Of a stretch of DNA of 64,000 bases, positions 1 to 12,004 are shown one piece after another (positions within the stretch are counted from its first letter, which is position 1; each line of letters starts with the position of its first letter). The notes below the pieces were generated by a model. That model did not search any database and was not told the DNA's origin. It was given only the letters and a program-made list of their open reading frames with translations. The translations under genes and the position numbers were made by a program. Location of the stretch: NCBI GenBank assembly GCA_038496445.1, contig JALMLS010000484.1:62001-126000 (forward strand). The letters run 5' to 3'. This DNA comes from Trichosphaerium sp. ATCC 40318 (Eukaryota; Discosea; Flabellinia; Trichosidae).

Positions 1-3000
1 ACATTCGCTGGAGGAAGTACTCAGGTGGGTGGTAATGAACCTAGCCCCTATTTTTACAATCTTCAAATAAATTTTGGAACAAATATCAACGCCCTACCAA
101 GTGAGTTTTTTTGAATGAATTACAACGTTACCACAGATTACGGATTCCTACTTAACTGTGCACATTTAGGAAATATCGTTGGTTTCCCTGATCTCGTAGC
201 TAGTAGATTTGATCCATACCTCATTTTGATCATCAACAACCAACCAACGATGCTAGAGTGGAGTGGTGCGGTTTAGCAAGATACAATCTTTCTGTTTGTT
301 CAAACTTGTTACAGGCAATGTTACCGTGGATTTGTTGGGTAAAAATATCTTTACGCGAACGAGCCCTGCACTAGCCTATGCTGGACCAAGATCCCCACGT
401 ACAATAAGGGACCTTGGAATAATAACAGAAGTCATTGGCGATAATACTTTTAAAAGTATGCCGCTTAAGTTAATGGTTTTTGGTGGAAAAAACACTCAAG
501 GAACTGTGACAGTCAGTAATAATATACCAGTCAGTTTACAAACTAATTTCAACAATGCTGCAACAAGTTTATTCTTCTTAAGTACGCTAGATTTTTTCCT
601 CACGTGCTATCATTTCACACTCAACTGATGCCATTTTTAGCCAGGATAGATTCATCCCAACTAATTGGAGCATCGAGCGTCCAAAGCTGGATAGATACTC
701 TAGACAAGGATTCCACACATCGAATAGGACATAGTGCTTTCCACGTGATTAATGAACTTGTCAACCCTCCAGATACATTCTTAGAAGGCCATTTTCTCAT
801 ATGGGGAGGCTTTGACGCGGATGCACCTACTATATACTACAACTCATTCGATCAATTCGATTCGGGTACAAAACCAAACAGAAATCAAAGCTCTTTTTGT
901 TTCTAACTTCATTTTCCCAGTAACTAACAGATGGGTTGCAACACCGCCTACACCGGCAGGACAACTCCCTCCAGCACGCGCATATCATACAGCGGTCTAT
1001 ATACTAGAGTCTGTAGATGCTCCAAATGATATTAAAGTCACACGAAACTCGCACATGATTATATTTGGTGGAACTAATGGGAATACAGCATTCAATGATG
1101 TATGGGATTACAATATTGGTAAGAAAACCAAGAAAATTGTCGGATTTTGTATCCTCTAACGACCCTTTTAGTAACAAATGCGTGGACGGAGATTACACCC
1201 CTAGGAACACCTCCATCGCCTAGATATAGGCACAGTGCTGTTATTATGAGTGGATTCCAAGAGGGTACAACTGAATTTTTGGCAGATTCGTTCAAGAAAA
1301 TACTTGTATTTGGTGGACAAACTCAAGATGGAACTTACTTGAATGACTTGTGGACTCTTGACTTGGTTGGTGGTGATTGGACATGGTCTCAACTTAGAAA
1401 CCTTCAAGGCGCTCCTTCACCACGTGCAGGACATGTTGCTATTGGTATAGGATTAAACTATATGATCATTCATGGTGGCGACGATGGAACTCAAGTTTTT
1501 GGGAAAATGCATTTTTTCGGTACGCCTCTTTGTTGTTTTTTTTTTGAAGCTTCATGGTGACTTTGCAAGTCTCTAATTTTTGTTTGTTTTAAAGACTTTG
1601 AGTGTCCGCACTACTGTGAGGCAACTGGATCGTGTTTGAAGTGTGAGACAGACTGTATACATAGAACAACTTGTGATGCTGCTAGACCATTCAAATGTGG
1701 TTTTGAATGTCGTTCAGAAACACCTTTCTCTGTTGGTGGCTGCCTTGAAGGAAGATCAGCAAGCGAATGCCCTTCAAACCTACCTATCCTCTGCCCAGAG
1801 GTACTTACCATTTTTGTACTTGACTCAAATACTAACTGTATATTCCACATCAGGGACAATGTGTTGACGATGAAAAGTTATGCACAGTGTGGCCAAGATG
1901 TCCTCCAAATTATATCAAGTAAGTTAGGATTTCTTTCTACCAGAGGATAGTTCGGAACTGAGACCTCCTTCACAAAATTTCGGCCTATATTTTCTGACCT
2001 TTATTTTCCTTAGGTGTTTGGATGGATCTTGTCACCCGGTAGAATGTCCCGTTGATGTAGCAACTGATTGTTCGAATATCACGTGTTTTACACCAGGTTC
2101 GAATGTTGCCATGTGCGTGACTGAAGAAGAAGAATGTCCTCAAGTAAGGTTCCATGGATGCCTCCCTGGTCAATTCCAATGCGAACAAGGAGGATGCGTA
2201 TTTGACCTTGCGGAATGTATCAATTGTACAACGTATTTATTCGAAGGAAAACCGCTTAACGATACTTGCTCAGTACGCACAACAAACTTGAGGGTTTTTT
2301 TTTGCTTTGAGTTGATATCAACCACAAACTGCATCTCACTCTCACTTACCATTTACCTTTAGCCTGTAATCTGGGACTCTATCCTAACAACAAGTTGGGA
2401 TAGCTCTGATACTACAACTGGTTTGGTTGCAGCAGTGGTATGTTGACCATGAATTAGAGTCAATCAAACATAAATAATTTCGTTCTAGGTTGAAAACAAC
2501 GACCCTACTCTTCCCCTTGTTATTATTGAAAGCAGTGCAAACACAACGTACAAAGGATACGCACTGGAGGTTCCAGAGAGCTTTGTAAGAACCCATATTA
2601 TGCCACACCCAGTTTGGGCTGATTATGAACCGCCTGTACCTTACTTCTTTGGTATCTGGTCGCCTGTTGTTGACATTGTTTTTGATGGTACAGAGGAATG
2701 TTTATTTTTCTTTCTCGTGACTTTTTGTTTTAGCTCCAGTCAATCTTGCGGACACAGTACGGTTTTTCTTCTATCGCAGATTAGCGCCAGATAGGCGCGT
2801 GGAGCGCGTACCTGTGAACCACTATTGCGTCGCTATTGCGTCGCTTATAGAAGATAGGAATGAGACAATACATGGTAACTATGTAAGTTTAAGTTTTAAT
2901 CTCGATTATGAGCTTTTGTGGTTTCTAACTTCTTTTGTTTACTAGACTCATGAGTGGAATTGTCTTATCGATTTTGAATCTCCTAGATCAGATTTCCCTC

Positions 3001-3350
3001 TTACATCAACAATACAAAGACAAGGGCTTGTACAAAGGAGTCTTGTGGGTGGAGTTGTGAGTAACAACAGAACTGATCTCAATGGTATTTATGCTCTTAT
3101 TTTTACACTCCCACGATCGTTCTCTCCACCATTCTCCCCATTGGTACGCTTTAACGTGATCCCCATCTTTTTCAAAACCGAATCATTTACTTTTTTTTTT
3201 TCACGTGCGTGCTCACGTTTTTTTCTTCTTCTTTAGGTTGAAATTGATAAAGAGCCAACTGCTCATATTGTCATCATGGCTACAGCTGGAGCATTATTCG
3301 TAATACTCACTGTGATTGTTATAATCAAGGCAATCAAGCAGAATGTATAA
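1..3350 (+). CDS. Kelch-repeat / Cys-rich type I membrane receptor, 5' partial
   Basis: Spliced gene whose first exon(s) lie off the left edge; it opens inside an exon (TFAGGSTQVGG). Exons encode Kelch-like blades (MIIFGGTNGNTAFNDVWDY, KILVFGGQTQDGTYLNDLW, MIIHGGDDG), each with the usual SPR.RH or SPRAGH strand before the GG. A long Cys-rich segment follows (about 1600-2300; PSI/LDL-A-like spacing), then a less conserved ectodomain and one C-terminal membrane helix (about 3270-3345, IVIMATAGALFVILTVIV) with a very short KAIKQNV tail. Stop TAA at 3348. The same exon order and motifs recur at 21524-25597, so the two are paralogues. Probably a cell-surface adhesion or sensing protein; ligand unknown. 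Introns begin GTACG or GTGAG and are T-rich. Confidence 0.75.
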
Positions 3351-3627
3351 CTCATTGTACAAATGAACCATTATTGCCTTACCAAAAAAAAAACTAAACA
3401 ATTGTTGTAAACACACTCTGAAGAAAAACCCCACAGAGAATACCAACAGAAAAATATTAAATAAACTAGAGAAATTTATTATCATTAAACAGTGTTTTTA
3501 CTTTATAATGAGTATTGTACAGAAACCTAAATTAGCCTTGAAATCAACAATTTTTCTGGATAAAATTATCCACACTTTTTTCACGCAAGATCATCGTGTT
3601 GTTCTGGAATATATTACACTTCCTCCT

Positions 3628-4359
3628 TCATCTTACAAACCAAAAGTATGCAACTATTATCAGTACCAAATAGAATAACCACTTGAAGTTTATAGGTTTC
3701 CTCATGTTGTACTCTTTTCGCAGTTTTGCTTCACTAGCATAAGCTGAATACCCAAACTTGCCAAGTGTATTATGAAACTCCACATCACATAATATGTATC
3801 TATTATCAACCATAGCACCCTGACAATCTACAATAACAGGTACATCATCAGAAAGCATTGATTGTTGTAATGCACGAAGAATAGGATGAGCTGAAATCAA
3901 ATGAGCTGTTCTATGAGTAATATCTTGTCTGTTTCCGGATATAAACTTTGTAAATCCCTTGACATAGTTCTCAACCCATAAACGGACACGTTTACCTTTA
4001 TACTCACCAACAAGGATACGAAATTCATTACAAGCAACTGTGTCTCTATGTTTACTTTTCAGCAAGTATTGTGTGAGAAAAGAGTAGTTTTTGAAGATTT
4101 CATTAATGTGCGAATCGTCAAGTATGACTGTCTTTCCTTGGTCCTTTGTATAGCATTTAAGAGCAACTTGTGAGCTATAGCTATGCTTTGCGTTGAGTGC
4201 GCACTTATACACGAGGTGCTCTGAAGAAATATGTTTTACTTTTCTGAAAAACCATCTTTTTATCCTTATAGTGTATCTTACAGCTGGAGATCCTTCCAGA
4301 TGAAATGTTGAGTTTTTAATCCATTCTACAAATTCATTTACAGGTATTCTTATCGCCAT
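3628..4359 (-). CDS. Divergent alpha-kinase-like protein with C-terminal membrane anchor
   Basis: Intronless, 243 aa, ATG at 4359. Residues 65-70 (VALKCY) look like the lysine strand of alpha-kinases (MHCK/TRPM7/eEF2K family). Residues 127-141 resemble the 'E.YV.G.F.K' segment, 176-181 (IVDCQG) the DLQG motif, and 191-196 (CDVEFH) the D-P-Q-I-H motif carrying a catalytic Asp. The family's C-terminal zinc module (H...CxxxC) is missing: after KFG the chain goes straight to a basic stretch and a hydrophobic helix (about 226-242) ending FVR, as in a tail-anchored protein. The length is near one kinase domain. It could be an active membrane-tethered kinase or a pseudokinase. The family call rests on motif order only. 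Confidence 0.5.
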   Translation of the reverse strand: MAIRIPVNEFVEWIKNSTFHLEGSPAVRYTIRIKRWFFRKVKHISSEHLVYKCALNAKHSYSSQVALKCYTKDQGKTVILDDSHINEIFKNYSFLTQYLLKSKHRDTVACNEFRILVGEYKGKRVRLWVENYVKGFTKFISGNRQDITHRTAHLISAHPILRALQQSMLSDDVPVIVDCQGAMVDNRYILCDVEFHNTLGKFGYSAYASEAKLRKEYNMRKPINFKWLFYLVLIIVAYFWFVR

Positions 4360-4489
4360 TACGTTACAAGGCCTCTTTTACCGCGTACCAGTACAAATAC
4401 AATGACACTTGACCACGCAGGACTGTGTTTGCTGAATTCTCGCTTGATGGCCAATTTTTTTGTTCTGTTGTACTCAGATCAGACCACCA

Positions 4490-5559
4490 ATGGAGCAGAA
4501 GCAACCCTTACGTAAAGTTGCACTTACAACTTCGGCATTGAGCAGGTCTGATGGCTCTTGTCGCTTATCATTTGGTAAAACCACCATATGCGCTGGTATA
4601 CAAGGACCAACAAAGTACGAGATGTTATTTTTCTCAAAAACCGACAAAAACATTTAATGCTCTCAAACCGCTTTTATACGCACCAAATATGGTGTCAGAT
4701 ATCCATAACACTCAATATAATTCTTACACGCTCAGAGTATCACGAAAAAGAGAAAAAATCGACAAAGTACGCTGAAACAACTTCTTTAGCGTTTATCCTT
4801 ACATAATTAGGCACATATTCGTTGTATTGTCAACCATGCCCAAATTGCCCAAAAACGAGCGTCAGCAATTGAAACAGCACCATACGAACGTCTACTACAC
4901 AGCGTAATGTCATCAGTCATGTACGCGTCAAAAAAACAATTCTCGTTTTTACTCTCTTAGCCTCACTGCACTTCACCCACGTACACTCATACAAATTGCG
5001 GTGTCAGTTCTAGAAGACGACGGATCGGTAAGTACAAACAGAGAAAGTCATAAAAACGCGCTGATTACTGTCTCAGGTCATTAGCCACATTATAAACACA
5101 GCAACTATGGCTCTTATAGACGCAGGTTAGACAAGAAAAAGAAATCCATTTTGCACCTTAACCATGCCATTAGGTGTCTCGATGAGTACTACATTAGCAG
5201 CTGTATCAGCCAGTATAGCTGCAGATGGTACGATAAAAATTGATCCGACGAGCGAGGACGAGACAGTACGTCAAAAGGGTGTTGGTGCTTTCAGCCATGT
5301 AGACTTATACCATGTAGGATGCCATAGCAACACTGTGCTTCGTTTTTGATGCGTCATCAACTGTTATCGGGTGCTGGACTAGCGGAGAAGTCACTCCACA
5401 ACAATTTGCTGCAGCACGGTAAGTGTAACCTCGTTTGGAAGTATAGAAAGTGATTGACACTTTTCTTTTTGTAGAGAGTCATGTAAGCAAGCTAGCCAAA
5501 GTATTCGTAACTTGTTTCAGTTGTCTTCCGCTCAGCTTTATGAAACGCCTGTACAATAA
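4490..5559 (+). CDS. RRP46: Exosome complex component RRP46 (EXOSC5-like, RNase PH fold)
   Basis: Spliced RNase PH-fold protein. Exon 1 (ATG at 4490, MEQKQPLRKVALTTSALSRS) carries SDGSCRLSFGKTT..AGIQGPTK, the SDGS/G.T/GP signature of RRP41/RRP46 proteins. Later exons give PRTLIQIAVSVLEDDGS, HIINTATMALIDAGV, DGTIKIDPTSEDE and a final helix-rich exon ending QLYETPVQ. The order matches human EXOSC5 throughout. It would be a non-catalytic ring subunit of the nuclear/cytoplasmic 3'-5' RNA exosome. Introns are mostly 45-60 nt; the first (after GPTK, about 4614-4808) is longer and may hide a small exon, because the stretch that normally follows GP is thin. TAA at 5557, followed at once by ATTTAAAG. 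Confidence 0.85.
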
Positions 5560-5788
5560 ATTTAAAGCCTTTAAAAAACACGTGTCTCTACTCAACGCTC
5601 AAATAAAAACTTGACAGCTTGCTGTAAATTGACATGTCGATATTCAAAATACGCAATGTGACATGTTGTTGAAATTTTTGTTTTCAAAAAAAGAGAGTAG
5701 AAAATGCGTCAAGTAGACGGTTTTTGTGTAAACATTACGTTTGTTTTATTTTTTCTTTTTTTTACAAGATACCCAAATTGCAAGGAGT

Positions 5789-6503
5789 TTAAATGTTGCT
5801 AGGGTACAAGAAAACGCGGACTGTGCTGCCCATAGCTTGTGGAGGGAGGTTGCGTCGGAACTTTGCGCGTACTGTTCCTTTAGTACCGTGGGCTCTAAAG
5901 AAATGGTGTCAATAAAGCATTCAACGCCATCAATAACGTAAAGCAGTTTTATATCAATTTTGTAGCGCATAAACGCAGAAAAACGCAAAAAACTGAGTTG
6001 TAAAAAAAAAAAAAAAAATTACAACGCACCTGACTACTTTACCCCATCGGCATCTCAATTCCTTTTTGCCAAGGTCTTTATCCTTTTTGCTCTTGTACAC
6101 CCAAGCGATGTATTTTCCGAGGTAAAATTGGGTATCTTTTTTCGAATCGCATCCATCAATCGAAACCAAAGCGTATTTCTCGGTTTGTCTGTGCTTCAAG
6201 CGGATATATCCTTTGAAAATGCCTTGGGTATAAAGTCTGGAAAAGAGTGAGAAGAAGTGATATCGTAGCGTTTAGGGATTGAATTTGAGCGTTTTGAGCA
6301 GTTACAGCGTAATTGCGTGATTAAAGTTGGAATGCTGTTTAATTACATTTGAGCCGCAATAGTTACGTCTTGGTGTAACAGCAGGCCCATACGCAACAAA
6401 AAAGAGAGGTACGGCTGATTTACCTTGGTCGCCTTTTGTTTAGGTCCTTTGGCTTGTCTGCTGAATCACCAGCCTTGTCTGTACCTTTACCTTTCGAGGA
6501 CAT
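5789..6503 (-). CDS. RPL35A: Large-subunit ribosomal protein eL33 (L35a)
   Basis: Three exons on the minus strand. Exon 1 (ATG 6501-6503) encodes a short Lys-rich leader [13 protein letters not shown]..., exon 2 [20 protein letters not shown]...[17 protein letters not shown]...WGKVVR, exon 3 [20 protein letters not shown]....[10 protein letters not shown], stop TAA at 5789-5791. The string from FYLGK through RAHG..G.VRAKFR to LYPS.I is diagnostic of eL33. The VVR/AHG junction is an intron with GTGCG donor and TTTAG acceptor, so AGA is split across it. The N-terminal leader is longer than in most eL33 proteins. A component of the cytosolic 60S subunit. Confidence 0.93.
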
Positions 6504-7089
6504 TTGAATTAACCCTACTGATGCACAATGGTGAAAGTGATAAGAAATGCCTTAAGCGGCACTGAATATAAGTCAGCTTGCAAGTTTGTCAAGCGTTGTT
6601 CTACTTCTCGCACATCACCAATCCTTTGTAAGTGTAATAATTGAAGTATTACGTGTAAATACGCTTACTTCGTTGGGTCGTTACGTTTCGTGTCAAGAAA
6701 CATGTATGTACCCCGTTATTAGCTGCTGGCGCTTGTTTATTGTATCTCATGCGTTTTACGTTTTTTTTCTACGCTACCAGCTGTTTCGCTAGCTTCACTG
6801 TTGCAATATCCTTCTTGCGTGCCATTGAGACTATATACTACCCTGTGCAGTACGCACTAACTCAAATTTTGGCGCGGTTAGGATGTAAAACGATAACGCA
6901 GTTAGAGTGGTATTTTGGCTTGTTGTACAAGTTTGTTAACTAAAACGTGCTCATGTTAAACGTAATTTCAGAGGATAGCTCTAAGATGGCGGCAAAAGTT
7001 TAATCCACTTCACCGAAGAGATTGGGTTTCGCACATACAAGGTACTCACTGGAGCATTTTAAATTTAAGGACACAAGTTCTATTCAAGT
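6504..7089. other. Gap between eL33 and YVH1-like gene; one weak hydrophobic ORF
   Basis: An open frame on + at about 6749-6943 (from an ATG, MRFTFFFYATS... to ...WYFGLLYKFVN) has two hydrophobic stretches and could be the last exon of a small membrane protein starting near 6560. No family is recognised and the upstream exons are unclear. 6960-7089 shows nothing coding. Confidence 0.25.
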
Positions 7090-8413
7090 TTAAGCCTGAA
7101 TTAGCGCTTGCTTGTTGCTTTTAATTATTTTATCACTACTTATACAATCTACACGTGATTTTACAATGCGAATACCAGGTACCCAAGTTCCACACCTGTG
7201 TTTAAATAGTTAATAAGAAGAAGAAAGATAGACAAAAAAAATGCAAAAAAAAAAAAAGTGACACGTGCCCACATTGTACAGATGACCATTGAAAGTAACC
7301 AACTTTTACAGAGCATTTTGGGCAATGTAACTTACCCTCAGTATCACCCATCCAAGGTAATGGTTCATCAAAATAAAAAGCATTACATTTTCTCTCAATC
7401 TCAATATTTTCTTGTTTTCGATCATTTGAATTTTGTGATTTAGTTGATGACATTATCAATGACTTATGTTGTTCATGTGAATGAGGCCTTGGATGCCTTG
7501 ATACATAATAACCTGTACCAGAATGTTGGCTTCCACGGCATTTTGCACTCTGTTGAGCAGCTTGCCGACGTTCCTTTTTCCTCTGTCTCTTTGAAGGCAA
7601 GGCCTTCTTCACAAGAGATTTCATTGTCTCTAGTGATGCCAATAATGCCTCATTTGTCTTTTGAACCTCTTTAGCTTGATTCATACATATATCTAACTGA
7701 TCTTCAACATCACAAGATGCAACACGACCAATCTGTTGAATGAGGTCGGATATCGCTTTTTGAGCCTCTTTTTTGGATTTCAAGAAAGTCTCTTTATTCT
7801 TCTCTATTTGTCGTTTTTCTTCTTGTAATGCTTTTGTATTCTTTATACTATCCGCCATTGATATATCAAATTGCCTGTGTCGATGAAAAACAGTGATAGC
7901 GCTGTAAAAATGGTCATTATTGGTATTTTGGGAAACTTTTTCTATTTTCGAGATTCGTTCAAGAAATGCTTTAGCTGTGTATTCTTTGGTCTTTTCTTGT
8001 TGTGGTGCCAAGTCTGGAGCATCATGTTCTACAGCGTCGCTTCGCGTAAATAGTACAGTTCTACATGCTTTGCAGTGAACCTTTGCAGCCAGATCGTATT
8101 GTTTCTGTCGCTCTAGTTGAATATTTAACGCTTCAACCGCTTCTTTTTCTGACATTTTCTTATGGTGTAGCAAATAGAACAATGCAGCCGCGAAACAGCG
8201 CGACATACCATCCAGGTGCTGAAATTGGTGTTTATACGTTGTTGTAAGAAGAAATACAGCATAGTTGTTGAAATACGCGTAAAAGTCCTGTAGACTAAGA
8301 TCAGGTACTGATACATCGAAATCAGCCGCTACTGTATCATTACTAATCTTGTAAACGACTTGAGTATCAAAAGGCGTTACAACTGCAACGTCAGTGTTCT
8401 GTATAAGTTCCAT
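7090..8413 (-). CDS. YVH1/DUSP12-like protein with inactive phosphatase domain and intact zinc domain
   Basis: First ATG at 8413. The N-terminal ~100 residues follow a dual-specificity phosphatase fold (DLSLQDFYAYFN..., then HLDGMSR and ...MSEKEAVEAL), but the HCxxGxSR loop reads H-L-D-G-M-S-R: the catalytic Cys is Leu and one residue is lost. Next come CKACRTVLF, a Lys/Glu/Gln-rich coiled-coil insert with a basic patch (PSKRQRKKERR), and FYFDEPLPWMG..GKLHCPKCSVKVGYFQW, the YVH1 C-terminal zinc module. The last exon (7090-7195) gives CGTWVPGIRIVKSRVD and is joined by an intron at 7196-7268 that begins GC, not GT; only that splice restores QCGCGTW. In yeast, Yvh1 acts in 60S maturation (Mrt4 release) through the zinc domain, not its phosphatase activity. 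A ribosome-assembly role here is inferred. Confidence 0.8.
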
Positions 8414-8785
8414 TGTAGTACCAAGGTATTTAGCGTACGATTGGTAATTTAACAACGCGGAAAATTACGTGAAACTGCGAAGGTGTAATGTAGAATTGTT
8501 TTCTGATAAAGAGAACGCAATTATCACTTCCGAGGTAAAATCCGCACAGTACATTAACTAACTAGGTAGTCATATGATTTGGATATTAAAGCAATTCAAG
8601 CACATGATATTTCTTCGGAACACTATATCGATGACACGTGACTGCTCATTTAATATTTCTGTTGTGCATTTCATGCTCAAACAAAACCAACAGATATGGA
8701 GTTGTGTCAATAATTTTAATGAGCAATAAAATAAGGGAAGGAAATATTTAGGGTTAAATGATTTTTTTTAATAAGTTTTTTTGGT
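8414..8785. other. Intergenic, no gene seen
   Basis: AT-rich spacer between the YVH1-like start and the CCT5 stop. It contains one CACGTG at about 8634 and T-runs; no open frame or RNA signal is recognised. Confidence 0.5.
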
Positions 8786-11345
8786 TTACATTTCTCCTTG
8801 TCCTACAACATCATCGATCTTTAGAATCATTTTAACAACTTGTGCAGCGAGGAGCAATTGTTGTTTCTTAGCGATGAATGGTTCACAAACGTTCTGGGCT
8901 TTCATATCTAAGCAACACGTGTAAGTCACCAAAATTTTTGAAACAAAAAGAAAAAAAACACTTCGCCGTTTGCCCAAAATTTGGCTTTAACGACAGGTGT
9001 CTGTCACGAACGCCGAGTAAAAAACTAATTCTCAAAAGGAAAACAAAGAAATCAATAACGTACCATTTGTTCCCTTTGAGAGACAATCAATACCAAGACG
9101 TGGATTACCAGTCTTTGCTTGAGCGGATTTTACAGCTGCCAAAGTTTCGATACCAGGCAAACCACTGTTCTCAGCCAATGCCAATGGGACAGCGTCCAAA
9201 GCATCAGCAAAAGCACGCATAGCGTATTGCTCAATAGAAGAGATCTAAAACAAAAAAACATTAAACACAAGCTTCCGAAACAAGTATTTTTGTCGTCGTT
9301 TTTTTTTTTTTGTTCGTACCTTATCAGCTTCTTCTGATACTTTGAGAGAGCAAGCAATTTCAGCTGCACCACCACCGTATACGACACGGTTATCTATGAT
9401 AAGATTTCTTACAGTGCAAAGAGCATCATGTACACTTCTCTTGGCCTCATCGACCAACATTTGGTTTCCACCTCTTACAAAAATGGTGACGGCTTTTGAG
9501 TTTGGACATCCCTTGATAACAATCATACGATCCTTTGTAGTACCAAAGCTGTGTTCAGTTACGCTAGCAGCAGTACCCAATGCTTTGGCGTTCAATTCTT
9601 CAAAACGTGGAACAATACGTGCGCCAGTAGCGATAGCGATCAACTAAAGATGAAATAAGCAACTACAACAGAATAGGACTTGTTTAATGAAACAAAGAGT
9701 CCAAAAACGGTTCTACGTACTTCAATCTCTACACCACCGATCCACCTTACGGCTGGGATGCCATTGGCGTACAATAAGTGGTTGGCTTCATCATCGAAAC
9801 CCCATTGGCAGAGGGCGAGGTTACAGCCACTGTCTTTAACCTTTTTGACCATCTCTTTGAAGTATTCTTTCTCCATTGATGCCAATTTATTGTAAGCTTC
9901 AACATCCTTGATAATGGTTTCAGTCTTTGTCTTGGTCTTTGGTGGTTCAAATGGGCAAGTTAGGACGCATCTAGTAACAAGTTTTAGTACCACGTAAAAC
10001 AAGTACAACTACGCGTACAATTTTACGTCTTTGAGATCTTTTGGCATTTGTGGGTGACTGAACTCCTTGTTTTGTACGACAATACCATCAACCAAAGCGG
10101 TATCTTCTAATCTGCCACCTATTCAACGCGTTTAGAAAAAACCACAAAACAAATAAAGCAAGAATCATCAAAAACAAAGGATTCGCCAAAAAAAACGTAC
10201 CAACGCGACCAGAAAGCTTTATCATATCCAAGTTTACGTCCTTTCTCTCCAAGTCAGCAACAGAAAGCACAGCCTTTACTGTAATTTCTCCCAACTTACG
10301 ACCGCACTTGTTTACTCTACAATCAAGTTAGTTTACCCAAAAAACACCATCAGGAAACAAATAAAAAATCAATTTCTTGTTTCTGAGACACAGATCAATC
10401 TTTTGGTTATTTTAACAGTGGGACGTAATTGACAGGTTAACGTACACCTTGGAACTGAGGCAAGTGGTAGCAAGATCAACGAGTCCATCAATTTTATCCT
10501 TAGACCACTCGAGCTTATCAGTAATCTCTTCCAAGTAGCTTGCGCAGATCTCAGCAGCTTTTTCAAAACCCTTGGCGATACGGAGAGGGTGAATACCGCG
10601 ATCCAAAAGAGTACCAGCGCGTTCTAGTAGAGCACCAGCTAGAACGACAACAGATGTTGTACCATCACCAATTTCGTTATCCTAGGCGTATCAATAGGTA
10701 TACAAACGCGATAGAAAATACACACATAATTTTTTCTCTTTTTTGGTGTAATTTTTCAGATTTCGCTTAAAAATCTTTCAAAAAGCGCTCACCTGCGACT
10801 TGGATAGGTCAACCATCAATTTAGCAACTTGATCCTTGACAAGCATGTTGTCCATTATTGTAGCGCCGTCATTGGTTACAGTAACGTCTCCGTCTGGGCT
10901 TACCATGATTTTGTCCATACCTACATCGTGTGACGTTAGTACTGAGAATCAACGGCGCGAAATAGGGTTTTAAAAAGTGGTGGGTTTCCAGCGAAATTAC
11001 ACTCAATTTTGTCGGTTCAAGAAGCCGCTCAGGCGCTAAAACGCCATGAAATATTATGTAACGCATTTTTTTACGCTTGCTGGGGCGTTTCGCTTTGCTT
11101 TAAGAGTTTTTAAAAAGTTTACGAACCTCTTGGTCCAAGGGATGTTTTTAGTAAGTTAGCAACGGTTCTGGCAGCGAGGATGTGTTTCTAAAGTAGTGAG
11201 AATACAGCAAAAAATCGATTAACTTCGCCTTCAAGTTTTAACACGTTAAAACACTCACCTTTTGAGCGTCTTTGCCTGTGATACGCTTTTGGTCCTGGGC
11301 TCGTAGTACAATGAAAGGGCGTCCGTAGTCATCGAAGGTTAGCAT
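8786..11345 (-). CDS. CCT5: T-complex protein 1 subunit epsilon (CCT5)
   Basis: About ten exons. ATG at 11345 ([20 protein letters not shown]). Group II chaperonin landmarks in order: SLGPRG (11130s), [53 protein letters not shown] (phosphate-binding GDGTT), [41 protein letters not shown]...[53 protein letters not shown] and the last exon [24 protein letters not shown], stop 8786-8788. The FDDYGRPF start and DRGIHP place it in the epsilon branch. It is one of eight subunits of the cytosolic TRiC/CCT ring that folds actin and tubulin. Introns start GTACG or GTGAG. Confidence 0.93.
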
Positions 11346-12004
11346 TTTGTAATGTGTTAAGAAGACGATTGCTTTGGTTAGAGGTCACAAAAAAAAAGGA
11401 CATGACTTAAAATAGCGCTATAAGTCGCGGAGCTGTACTTTCGGCAAAGAACCAAAACAAAAAACAATATCAATACCGTTGTTGTTGTTTTTCATATAAA
11501 AAAAGGGCCATACTCTTGCTCTTGCAAAGCAATTTAATAAACTCCAAGGAGGGGCGCAAACTATTAAAATACAGTGCTTGTGCTAGCTACTTTGGCCCAG
11601 ATGGCAAACGTGCACGTCACGTACGTTAATTTTGATCAATTGTGGAGTAGGCTTTGTTTGTAGCAAAAAAAAAAAAAAAACAACAAACAGCGTAAATTGC
11701 TGGTTTTTAATCAATGCCCAAGTAAATACCCTTGCATTTGTCACAATACTTGTAGTGTGCCAAGCTCTACGCCGTTACCTGTTGGTAGCAATAAAACGCA
11801 ACACTCACCTAACCACCGGGGGATTGAAGCTCTATCACCTAAAAACGATGCTATTTACAAGGACAGGAAGGAGGTTCGCCAATGCGTTGCTTTTAACCGA
11901 AATCGAGCATCAGATTTTTCAACGGGTTACAAAGTAACAGATTTTAGCTATTCATCAAGAAAACAATATCCCCCATCGGTTCGCCATTGACTGATAACTT
12001 TACA
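11346..12004. other. Divergent promoter region between CCT5 and Mei2-like gene
   Basis: About 660 bp between two divergent starts. It has a run of 16-17 A at about 11664 and no convincing coding exon. It may hold 5' UTRs of both genes. Confidence 0.4.
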
